A DNA stretch of 9,682 bases, taken from assembly GCA_964383905.1 (NCBI GenBank), contig CAYLJO010000229.1, forward strand, positions 1 through 9,682, written 5' to 3'. Below, piece after piece: positions 1 through 6,706 of this stretch (positions are counted from its first letter, which is position 1; each line of letters opens with the position of its first letter). The DNA is from CAYLJO01 sp964383905. GTDB taxonomy: Bacteria > Acidobacteriota > Blastocatellia > Pyrinomonadales > Pyrinomonadaceae. A model generated the notes under the pieces. That model saw only the letters and a program-made list of their open reading frames with translations, was not told where the DNA came from and made no database searches. The position numbers were made by a program, and so were the translations under genes.

Positions 1-33
1 GTTAAGGGGTGTATGGGAACTACGGGTAAGCAT
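1..33 (-). CDS. 5' end of an unidentified gene, cut by the window edge
   Basis: An ATG at 33-31 is preceded on the minus strand by AAAGGAG (GGAG at 43-40, six bases before the ATG), a strong Shine-Dalgarno. The reading frame stays open for the 11 codons left in the window and reads MLTRSSHTPLN. It begins 63 bases after the pilin stop in the same direction, with no obvious terminator hairpin between, so it is probably the next gene of the pilin transcript. Eleven residues are too few to name a family. The peptide lacks a prepilin cleavage motif so far, and a second pilin with a longer leader cannot be excluded. The start is supported by the ribosome site only. Confidence 0.5.
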   Translation of the reverse strand, partial: MLTRSSHTPLN

Positions 34-96
34 TGATCTCTCCTTTGGGGGATTGTGGTTTAAATCTAAAAGAGTGGTCTGTCCAGGATCAGAACG

Positions 97-519
97 CTAG
101 GGTGCGATTTGACTGATCGTGCCAGATTCATCTACCTGAAAGATGACCGTTGTACCATCGGGGTTCTGCCCCGAAGCTGCGATGGTGAACTGGCTGGCCA
201 GCTGCGCGTTCGAAGGCGCGGTCGGCACCATCTGAAACACATAGCCCGATTTACGAAGCGTCGGGCCGGCTGTTTGACCGAGGTTGTTGCCGTTCAATCG
301 GTTTATTTCGTCGAGCCGCCCGTAGCGACTGTTAAAAGACATGAAGGTCGCCTGGGCACTGCTCATCGTCCGCAGGGTCGAGACGGCGGAACCCTGCTGG
401 GCGGCGGCACGCGCACCCGCTAAAGAAGGGATCGCGAGCGCCGAGATCATGCCAAGAATTGCAATGACGATTAACAGCTCGATAAGTGAAAAACCACGCT
501 GATTCGTATAGTTGACCAT
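97..519 (-). CDS. Type IV pilin-like protein (prepilin N-terminal cleavage/methylation domain)
   Basis: This 140-residue protein starts at the ATG at 519. The leader MVNYTNQRG ends in Gly9, followed by the class III signal FSLIELLIVIAILGMISALA. Prepilin peptidase would cut between Gly9 and Phe10 and N-methylate the Phe. Glu5 of the mature protein, needed for subunit packing, is present. The hydrophobic stretch (about residues 10-32) is the spine helix that anchors the subunit in the inner membrane and later forms the fibre core. The roughly 100-residue globular part has no cysteine, so it lacks the C-terminal disulfide loop of classical PilA. Its pattern of Ser/Thr/Ala helix followed by short strands (KSGYVFQMV, GTTVIFQVDESG) resembles small acidobacterial and deltaproteobacterial pilins. 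An upstream TTG at 579 would add 20 residues but has no good ribosome site, whereas the ATG at 519 has GGAG eight bases upstream. It could be a major pilin, a minor pilin or a type II secretion pseudopilin. A sigma-54 promoter about 200 bases upstream favours a type IV pilus role. Confidence 0.9.
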   Translation of the reverse strand: MVNYTNQRGFSLIELLIVIAILGMISALAIPSLAGARAAAQQGSAVSTLRTMSSAQATFMSFNSRYGRLDEINRLNGNNLGQTAGPTLRKSGYVFQMVPTAPSNAQLASQFTIAASGQNPDGTTVIFQVDESGTISQIAP

Positions 520-527
520 TGTCTTAG

Positions 528-531
528 CTCC
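528..531 (-). promoter_or_regulatory. Ribosome binding site that decides the pilin start
   Basis: GGAG on the minus strand lies eight bases before the ATG at 519. It places the start so that the leader is the nine residues MVNYTNQRG, a normal type IV prepilin leader length. The longer frame from a TTG at 579 has no comparable site. Confidence 0.7.
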
Positions 532-730
532 AAGCGAGGAAGCTAGTCTCTTAAATCCTATAAGGTCTGAGCCCGCCAAGAGAGTCCGGGCCGAAATAGC
601 TTGATCCGCGTTTTTGACTATCCGCTGTCTGCGAATATCACGGATGCTAACCGATTACTGTTCTATCCAAAGATCATCAACGAAAACTTCACGTCGTGCT
701 AACAGTGAGGTCTATTCACTACCTGTCAGA

Positions 731-745
731 GCAAGGTATATGCCA
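731..745 (-). promoter_or_regulatory. Sigma-54 (RpoN) promoter for the pilin gene
   Basis: The minus strand reads TGGCATATACCTTGC. This matches the sigma-54 consensus TGGCAC-N5-TTGC at every position except the last base of the -24 element (T for C), with the required spacing between the invariant GG (744-743) and GC (732-731). The start of transcription would be near 719, giving an untranslated leader of about 200 bases before the pilin ATG. Sigma-54 promoters drive pilin genes in Pseudomonas, Myxococcus and Geobacter with the activator PilR. That parallel is known biology, while its use here is inferred. The site lies in a non-coding gap, points at the pilin and has activator-like palindromes upstream, all of which raise the odds that it is real. 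Confidence 0.75.
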
Positions 746-783
746 CGCCTGAGTTAGGAATCTGCCTGGGCGCTAAATCATTT

Positions 784-807
784 GAGTTTAGCTAATTAGC
801 CAAACTC
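784..807. promoter_or_regulatory. 24-bp palindrome, candidate activator (enhancer) site
   Basis: Arms GAGTTT (784-789) and AAACTC (802-807) flank a perfect 10-bp core palindrome GCTAATTAGC (791-800). Only the pair 790/801 mismatches, so 22 of 24 bases sit in matched pairs around a single centre. The centre is about 76 bases upstream of the predicted sigma-54 transcription start, within the range used by NtrC-family enhancer-binding proteins. No T-run follows on either strand, so a terminator role is unlikely. The bound protein is unknown. Confidence 0.55.
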
Positions 808-850
808 TTGAGGAAACAACTGGAGGGAGGAGCGTGGCACTGTATTATGA

Positions 851-909
851 TGTCAACATGCCGTCAGTGGACTGACATTTTGTTGGCAGTGGTGACAAAA
901 ATTGTCAGT
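851..909. repeat. Cluster of TGACA/TGTCA half-sites upstream of the pilin promoter
   Basis: Read on the minus strand, ACTGAC, ACTGCC and ACTGAC recur at 909-904, 890-885 and 868-863, spaced 19 and 22 bases apart, close to two helical turns. The cluster includes a perfect inverted repeat TGACAA-AAA-TTGTCA (893-907), a near-perfect one CTGACA-N6-TGGCAG (872-889), a tight one GTCAGT-GG-ACTGAC (863-876), and a further TGTCA at 851-855. It begins right after the response regulator stop and lies about 130 to 190 bases upstream of the predicted pilin start site. Phased half-sites of this kind are typical of activator or repressor binding. TGTC is the core reported for PilR sites in Pseudomonas aeruginosa, but the identity of the regulator here is inference. 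Confidence 0.5.
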
Positions 910-914
910 TAAGT

Positions 915-1394
915 CTATTGGGCTTGGTTGGGGCCTTTAGCGGGGATGATCTTGTCGCTCAACTGCCTGACCCGCGCGAGGGCGTCTTCAAGCTCTTGCA
1001 CGCGCTCGGAAAGGGCCCTTTGCAGCTCGACAATGCGCACGCCGGCCTGCACCCTCACGCGCAGCTCGTCGCGATTAACGGGTTTGGTGACGTAGTCATC
1101 CGCGCCGGCCTCGAGTCCTCCGATGATATTCTCCTGGCCGCTCTTGGCTGTCAGGAGGATGATGTAGGTCGGGATAGGGGTCGTCCGCTGGCGGACCATC
1201 CGGCAGACTTCGATGCCGTCCATGCCCGGCATCACCCAGTCGAGGATCGCGAGGGGCGGAGCGTCCTCACGCTGCAGCGCTTCCCACGCCTCGACCCCGT
1301 TGCTCGTGACCACCACCTCGTGCCCCCATTTAATGAGTGAAGCCCTGAGTGCGGATCGAGAAAAGGAGTCGTCTTCGGCGATCAGTATTCTCAC
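915..1394 (-). CDS. Single-domain response regulator with C-terminal coiled coil
   Basis: This 159-residue protein is a CheY-like receiver with a helical tail. The acidic pair is D8/D9, the phosphoacceptor is D52 (LDWVMPGMDG), the switch residue is T82, and the conserved K104-P105 closes the set, so the domain should be phosphorylatable. Residues 112-146 (VELQRALSERVQELEDALARVRQL) form a heptad-rich coiled coil, then the protein ends in SDKIIPAKGPNQAQ. No DNA-binding or enzyme domain is present. The start is GTG at 1394, one base overlapping the TAG of the hybrid kinase (TAGTG), with a strong AAAGGAGG (GGAGG at 1404-1400) five bases before it. Translation is therefore coupled to the kinase and the pair is probably one phosphorelay. 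By inference it is the terminal acceptor of the kinase HPt and signals by protein contact. The tail resembles the linker of response regulators that continue into a CxxC domain, which is missing here. Confidence 0.93.
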   Translation of the reverse strand: MRILIAEDDSFSRSALRASLIKWGHEVVVTSNGVEAWEALQREDAPPLAILDWVMPGMDGIEVCRMVRQRTTPIPTYIILLTAKSGQENIIGGLEAGADDYVTKPVNRDELRVRVQAGVRIVELQRALSERVQELEDALARVRQLSDKIIPAKGPNQAQ

Positions 1395-4300
1395 TATTGC
1401 CTCCTTTGAAGCTCGGATACGAGTACCTGGCGAACGCGTTCGAACTCCTGGGATAGTTGGTTGAGGATAACGCTCGCGTCTTCTACCGCGCCGTCGTGGA
1501 TTCTCTGTTCCAGATTCTCACTGAGCGTTGCCATCTGTCGGGCGCCAAAATTGGCGCTGCTCCCTTTCAGGGCATGGGCCACACGCTTGAGCGCCAGCGC
1601 GTCGCCTCCGTCCGCCGCTTTCCGCAGCTCAATAATCCGCTGCGGCATGTCACGAAGTAGCGTCTCGATCAACTCGCAGATCAGGTCCGGCCCCCCCTCC
1701 TCCTGGAGCGGCTCGAAGCTGGCAAGCACACTCAGGTCGACGGGACTTTCCGGGCCGTGGGCGGCGGGCGGAGCCGCACCAATGGTTTCCGGCGCGCCCA
1801 CGCGATGATCCTCCCAGATTTGCAAGACCCTGGTTAACTCTTCTGATTTTACTGGCTTACTGACATAGTCGTCCATCCCCGCCGCCAAGCATTTCTCCCG
1901 GTCGCTCTCCAGGGCGTTGGCCGTCATGGCGATGATCGTCGTGTGCTTGCTCGACCCTTCCCGGCGGCGAATCTCCCGGGTGGTCTCGTAGCCGTCCATC
2001 TCCGGCATCTGGCAATCCATCAGTATGACGTCGTAGGGGATGCGCTCGAGAGCTTCCAAAACTTCCTTCCCATCGGCCACGACGTCGACGCGGTAGCCCA
2101 GCTTGGTGAGCTGGAGGGCGGCCACTTTCTGATTTACGATGTTGTCTTCGGCGATGAGAATGTGGCTGCGCGATGAGGTCTTAACCTCCTGGAGAGTGTG
2201 TCGCGTCACCAGCTTGAATGAGGCCATGCCGGAATCAAGGGCGGCTTCTTTGGCCTCGCCCATCACCGTCATCAGGCAGTCAAAGAGCTGTGATTCCTTG
2301 ACCGGCTTGGTGAGATACGCCGCAATCCCTGCCTGACGGGCGGCGGCGCCGTCCCCACGCTGGGCTAATGAGGGTAGCAGCACCAAGCGCGCCGCCGCAA
2401 TATTGGCGTCGGCCTTGATGGCGCGGGCGAGCTCAAACCCATCCATGCCGGGCATATTCAAGTCTATCAGCACGACCTCGAAGGGCTCGCCCTGCAATGC
2501 TGCGGAAGTTAGCAATTCGAGGGCGCGTGGCCCCGATTCGGCCTCCGTGGGCAACATTCCCCATGAGGCGGTTTGATGAATAAGGTGGTTACGACTGATC
2601 ACGTTGTCATCTACGACGAGAACCCGTAAGCCCCGCAGGTCGGCGCGGGAGGCGGGCGCCGTCACGGGAGGGCTGACCGATTGCTTCTCCAGCCGCGCCG
2701 TGAACCAGAAGGTAGACCCCTTATTCGGCGTGCTCTCCACACCGATCTCTCCGCCCATCAACTCGACGAGCTGTTTCGAGATCGCCAGCCCCAGTCCCGT
2801 ACCGCCGTACTTGCGCGTCGTCGACCCGTCGGCCTGAGTGAAGGACTGGAAGAGGCGTCGCTGGGCCTCTTCGGGGATACCGATGCCTGTATCACTAACA
2901 GCAAGGCGGAGGATCACGTGCGTTTCGGTCTCGCTCTCTTTAGTCGCGCGGACCAGGACCTCGCCCCGATCGGTAAACTTTACCGCGTTGCCCAGCAGGT
3001 TGATGACCACTTGCCTGAGACGTCCGGCGTCGCCGCGTACCTGCGTCGGCACATTACTGTCGACGAGCGAGACCAGTTCGAGTCCTTTCGCTTGCGCACG
3101 CTCGGCGAGCAGCTCGACGGTAGATTCAATCGAGGTTCGCAGGTCGAAGTTGAGCATCTCGAATTGAAGCTTTCCGGCCTCAATCTTTGAGAAGTCGAGA
3201 ATGTCATTAACGATGGTCAGGAGGGAATCGGCGCTGGCGCGGATGGTCTCGGCGTAGTCCAGCTGATCGGGGGCCAAAGGGGTGTCGAGCAGTAGACCGG
3301 TCATCCCGATCACGCCGTTCATCGGCGTGCGAATCTCATGGCTCATGTTGGCCAGAAATTCTGACTTCATGCGGGCCGATTCCAGCGCGGCGTCACGCGC
3401 CTGCTCCAGCTCCGCTTCGATCCGCTTCCACTCGGTGATGTCCTGAGAAGTCCCCAGCATCCTGATCGGGTTACCCGCGGCGTCGGCGATCACGTTTCCG
3501 TCTTCATGAAGAACCCGCACCGTCCCGTCGGGACGCATGATGCGATGGTCAAGGCTGTATGACTTTTTATCGCGGAGTGACATTTCGATCGTGTTTACGA
3601 CATGTTCCTTATCCTCCGGATGGACGTAGCTGAGGAACACCTTATAGTTGGGGTCCACTTCCTGCGGCCGGAGACCCAAGTTCCGGTACTGTTGATCGGA
3701 CCAGCTCACTTTATTCGACGTGAGGTCCCACTCCCAACTGCCAAGATGAGCGATCTGTTGCGCTTCAGCGAGCTGCATCTCCCTCTTTTTAAGCTCTTCT
3801 TCCGCCCGTTTATGTTCGGCAATATAGTGGTTGAGTTCGGTGACGTGTCGCTCGGTAGCTTCGATGCTTTCGCGATACATGCGGTACGTCAAGTAAATCA
3901 CCGCGATAATCGGGATCGTGACGACCAAGGAGTAGAAGCTAAACAACCGGGCGAGTTGGGCGACAATGCTGGCGGCCGCGGCGCCGGCGAAATACATGAT
4001 CGAGGCCCAGAGAAAGCACTGGCTCCATGTTTGCCAGAACGGGTGCCCTTTCTTGAATGAGTCTACCACCGCGGCGAGGCTGGAATTTGTGATGTACTGG
4101 GCGGACGCCATCACGAAGAGGGCGATCATGAACTTCGCCGAATAGCCCGCACGCGCCAGCTCGGCGATGGGCCCGAAACAGAGGCGCAGCGTCCAGACGG
4201 TCAGAAAGGTTGAGCAGGCTAAGAGGGCCGAGTTGAAAAGTCTGGTCCCCCACTTCTTATTAAAGCGGAATGATGTGGAAAGAGCTTCGGCCGCCGCCAG

Positions 4301-4552
4301 CAGGATGGCCGCTTCGCCGCTATAGACTAGAATCGTGAGGAAAATGAGCGCATCCGACACCGTGATCTTCGCGTTGGCCCGCGGAAGTTGAATCATGATG
4401 CGCGAGCTGATGACGACGGTGACAAACGCCAACAGCAGGAATTTAATATCAATTTGAGCCACCGGTAAATGATAAGCCGAGAATAAACAGGCGGCGACGC
4501 CTGACGCGATGATCACGTGTCTCGACAGTTCGTATAGTTTTTGCCGGCTCAT
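1394..4552 (-). CDS. Membrane-bound hybrid sensor histidine kinase with PAS, two REC and HPt domains
   Basis: This 1052-residue protein has a full BarA/ArcB-type phosphorelay layout. Residues 13-222 hold about seven hydrophobic membrane segments forming a MASE-like sensor with almost no periplasmic domain. A short coiled coil (about 228-268) leads to a PAS fold (about 267-378, GSWEWDL to LGTSQDIT). HisKA carries H405 in FLANMSHEIRTPMNG. The ATPase has the N box around N522, G1 DTGIGIP (554-560) and G2 GGTGLGLAI (583-591). REC1 (about 641-760) has D648/D649, D697 and K749, but Pro727 where a Thr or Ser switch is expected. REC2 (about 796-915) has E802/D803, D846, T877 and K899. The HPt (about 935-1050) carries H993 in AHALKGSSANFGA. 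The chain is thus H405 to a receiver Asp to H993 to a separate receiver, most simply the coupled response regulator. The ligand is unknown. The ATG at 4552 has only a weak ribosome site. Ubiquinone or envelope sensing as in ArcB/BarA should not be assumed. Confidence 0.95.
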   Translation of the reverse strand: MSRQKLYELSRHVIIASGVAACLFSAYHLPVAQIDIKFLLLAFVTVVISSRIMIQLPRANAKITVSDALIFLTILVYSGEAAILLAAAEALSTSFRFNKKWGTRLFNSALLACSTFLTVWTLRLCFGPIAELARAGYSAKFMIALFVMASAQYITNSSLAAVVDSFKKGHPFWQTWSQCFLWASIMYFAGAAAASIVAQLARLFSFYSLVVTIPIIAVIYLTYRMYRESIEATERHVTELNHYIAEHKRAEEELKKREMQLAEAQQIAHLGSWEWDLTSNKVSWSDQQYRNLGLRPQEVDPNYKVFLSYVHPEDKEHVVNTIEMSLRDKKSYSLDHRIMRPDGTVRVLHEDGNVIADAAGNPIRMLGTSQDITEWKRIEAELEQARDAALESARMKSEFLANMSHEIRTPMNGVIGMTGLLLDTPLAPDQLDYAETIRASADSLLTIVNDILDFSKIEAGKLQFEMLNFDLRTSIESTVELLAERAQAKGLELVSLVDSNVPTQVRGDAGRLRQVVINLLGNAVKFTDRGEVLVRATKESETETHVILRLAVSDTGIGIPEEAQRRLFQSFTQADGSTTRKYGGTGLGLAISKQLVELMGGEIGVESTPNKGSTFWFTARLEKQSVSPPVTAPASRADLRGLRVLVVDDNVISRNHLIHQTASWGMLPTEAESGPRALELLTSAALQGEPFEVVLIDLNMPGMDGFELARAIKADANIAAARLVLLPSLAQRGDGAAARQAGIAAYLTKPVKESQLFDCLMTVMGEAKEAALDSGMASFKLVTRHTLQEVKTSSRSHILIAEDNIVNQKVAALQLTKLGYRVDVVADGKEVLEALERIPYDVILMDCQMPEMDGYETTREIRRREGSSKHTTIIAMTANALESDREKCLAAGMDDYVSKPVKSEELTRVLQIWEDHRVGAPETIGAAPPAAHGPESPVDLSVLASFEPLQEEGGPDLICELIETLLRDMPQRIIELRKAADGGDALALKRVAHALKGSSANFGARQMATLSENLEQRIHDGAVEDASVILNQLSQEFERVRQVLVSELQRRQ

Positions 4553-4731
4553 GCTACGGTTGACTGACCTGTTGATGATCGCGTCACGGTCGGAGGTGCC
4601 GGACGCGACGTGGGAGGATCACTCCTGGTCGCCAGGCGGAGGCGGGTGGAAAATCTTCCTGAGCTTACAGCGCGCCCGGACGCCGATACCCATCACCACT
4701 TTCTGAGTGCGGAAACGCAAGCATTAAAACT
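4553..4731 (-). other. 179-base gap between kinase genes, with a hairpin ahead of the hybrid kinase
   Basis: No gene is supported here. At 4581-4606 the arms GCGTC and CGG pair with CCG and GACGC (eight pairs, one bulged base), leaving a nine-base loop. In the minus-strand transcript the loop reads CACCTCCGA, which contains an anti-Shine-Dalgarno-like CCTCC, and the hairpin ends about 28 bases before the hybrid kinase ATG. A smaller hairpin CCTGG-TCG-CCAGG lies at 4624-4636. Neither is followed by a T-run, so I do not call a terminator, and readthrough from the upstream kinase gene is possible. No convincing sigma-70 or sigma-54 promoter was seen. Confidence 0.35.
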
Positions 4732-6642
4732 CTAATTAAGACCCCCCCCCGCCTGGTCCAGCACCTCCCGCACCTTCCGCCCGAGCACCTCTACGCTGAA
4801 CGGCTTATAGAGCAAGGCCGCGCCGACAGGATCGACCGCCAAGTTCTGCTCTATCTTTTCATCGTACCCGGTCATAAAGATGTGCGGAATATTACTGCCC
4901 AGAGAGCGTATCTTCTGGTACGCTTCGTGCCCCCCCATCGACGGCATCACGACGTCGAGCAGCACCAGGTCAATCCGGTCGCGGTTGGCGGCATACACCT
5001 CGACGGCTTCGGCGCCGTCTTTCGCCATCATGACCTCGTACCCCAACTCGACTAAGACGTCTCTGGCCAGCTCGCGCAAATTTTCCCTGTCCTCGGCCAG
5101 GAGAATCGTCTCCGTCCCGCCCTGCAAGACGGGCTGCAGGTCGCCCGAGACTTCTTCCACGGCCTTCTCATCAACCGGCAGGTACACTTTGAACGTGGTC
5201 CCGCGCCCCAACTCGCTCTCAACTTCGATGTGGCCGCCGTGCTGTTTGACGATGCCGTAGACGATGGCGAGCCCCAGGCCCGTCCCCTTACCGACCTCTT
5301 TGGTGGTGAAGAACGGCTCGAAGATACGCTCTTTCGTCTCCGCATCCATCCCCACCCCGTTATCGCTCACGACGATCTGCACGTACTTACCCGGCTTCGC
5401 GATCGGGTGCTCACGGCAGTAGTCTTCGTTTAAATCCACGTTGTGCGTCTCGATCGTGAGTTGACCTCCCGAGGGCATCGCGTCGCGAGCGTTGACCGCC
5501 AGGTTCATCAATACTTGCTGAATCTGGGCCGGGTCGGCGAAGACCGAAGAGACTTCCGTCGAGGTGTTCAGGCGTAGCTCAAGGTGCTCGCCGATGATGC
5601 GCTGGAGCATCTTCACGACACCGCCGACCGTCTCGTTGAAGTTAATAATCTTGCGCTCGAGCGGCTGGCGGCGGCTGAAGGCCAGGAGCTGGCGGGCGAG
5701 GTCGGAGGCGCGGTCGACGGTCTCTTTGACTTCCAGCAGGCGGTTGTGCACCGTGCTGCCGGGCTCAAATTTGGCCAGCGCGAGCTGCGTGTTAATAAGT
5801 ATGATGGTGAGCAGGTTGTTAAAATCGTGGGCGACGCCTCCGGCGAGGGTGCCGATACTCTCCATCTTCTGCGACTGCCGCAGCTGTTCTTCGCTCCGGT
5901 GGAGGGCCTCCTCCGACTGCTTGCGGGCGGTGATATCGTGGTAGTTGGCGAGGATCGCCTGCACGCCGGGCTCGTCCAGCAAATTGTTAAAAGCGCCTTC
6001 CATCCACCGCCACGAGCCGTCCTGATGCTGAAAACGGTGCAGGGTATTGGAAATCTTGCTGCACTTCAACTGGGCCAAATCGGCGAATTGTTTCATCAGC
6101 AGGGCGCGGTCGTCCGGGTGGACAAGGTCGTAAGCCCTGCGGCCGATGAATTCTTTGCTGGTGTAGCCCAGGATGCGGCTGATCGACGGGCCGGCGTATA
6201 AAATATTCCCCTCGACGTCGAATAACGCGACCGCTTCCGAGCTGTTTTCCAGGAGCGCTTGAAAACGCCTCTCGCTATCATAGTGCTCCAGGGCGCGCCT
6301 TACCGTCAGGCGCAGCTCCTCGTTGTTCCAGGGCTTCTCCACATACTTGTAAACGTGTCCGCAATTGATGGCGTCGACGAGGGCGGAGACGTCGGTGTAG
6401 CCGGTCAGGATGATCCGGATCATGTGGGGCCGGAGCGAAACCGTGCGCTTTAAAAGCTCGATACCGGTCATGCCGGGCATCCGCTGGTCTGTGATGATCA
6501 GCGCGACGTCATGCCCTTCGAGAAGGCGCAGCGCCTCGTCGCCCGACGTCGCGCTGATGACGTTGAAATCGCGCCGGAAGACCCTTTCGAGGAGGCGCAG
6601 GTTGGCCGGTTCGTCGTCAACAATCATGATGCTATGGCGCAT
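4732..6642 (-). CDS. Soluble REC-PAS-histidine kinase-REC hybrid
   Basis: This 636-residue protein has no membrane segment or signal peptide and should be cytoplasmic. The N-terminal receiver (1-120) has D9/D10, phosphoacceptor D52 (ITDQRMPGMTG), T80 and K103 in YKYVEKPW, the style seen in RpfG- and HupR-type receivers. A PAS domain follows (about 124-240, FQALLENSSEAVALF to YHDITARK). The NtrB-like kinase core has H272 in LAGGVAHDFNNLL, N384 in MNLAVNARDAM, G1 DNGVGM (427-432) and G2 GKGTGLGLAI (451-460). The C-terminal receiver (about 510-630) has E517/D518, D563, T591 and K613. With a receiver at each end, the kinase could be gated by phosphorylation of the first and pass phosphate to the last, but no HPt is present. 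The ATG at 6642 has GGAG ten bases upstream. The gene follows the next kinase by 64 bases, so they are probably co-transcribed. A run of nine G in the last codons (positions 4750-4742) encodes the terminal Gly-Gly-Gly. Confidence 0.95.
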   Translation of the reverse strand: MRHSIMIVDDEPANLRLLERVFRRDFNVISATSGDEALRLLEGHDVALIITDQRMPGMTGIELLKRTVSLRPHMIRIILTGYTDVSALVDAINCGHVYKYVEKPWNNEELRLTVRRALEHYDSERRFQALLENSSEAVALFDVEGNILYAGPSISRILGYTSKEFIGRRAYDLVHPDDRALLMKQFADLAQLKCSKISNTLHRFQHQDGSWRWMEGAFNNLLDEPGVQAILANYHDITARKQSEEALHRSEEQLRQSQKMESIGTLAGGVAHDFNNLLTIILINTQLALAKFEPGSTVHNRLLEVKETVDRASDLARQLLAFSRRQPLERKIINFNETVGGVVKMLQRIIGEHLELRLNTSTEVSSVFADPAQIQQVLMNLAVNARDAMPSGGQLTIETHNVDLNEDYCREHPIAKPGKYVQIVVSDNGVGMDAETKERIFEPFFTTKEVGKGTGLGLAIVYGIVKQHGGHIEVESELGRGTTFKVYLPVDEKAVEEVSGDLQPVLQGGTETILLAEDRENLRELARDVLVELGYEVMMAKDGAEAVEVYAANRDRIDLVLLDVVMPSMGGHEAYQKIRSLGSNIPHIFMTGYDEKIEQNLAVDPVGAALLYKPFSVEVLGRKVREVLDQAGGGLN

Positions 6643-6706
6643 TTTTTTCAGGCTCCGTTATCAGAATAATCAGAATCTCAAGACGTGTGTCCGGAGTTTG
6701 CTCGCC

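Noticed and set aside
520..719. Cyclic di-GMP (GEMM) riboswitch in the pilin leader
   Set aside because: The conserved GEMM elements were looked for on the minus strand and are not present, although such switches precede pilin-related genes in some bacteria.
835..850. TGGCAC on the plus strand as a second sigma-54 promoter
   Set aside because: The -12 position reads TATG instead of TTGC, and it points at no plus-strand gene.
5584..6201. A 205-codon open frame on the plus strand
   Set aside because: It is antisense to the PAS and HisKA regions of the REC-PAS-kinase-REC gene, with no recognisable domain and no ribosome site noted.
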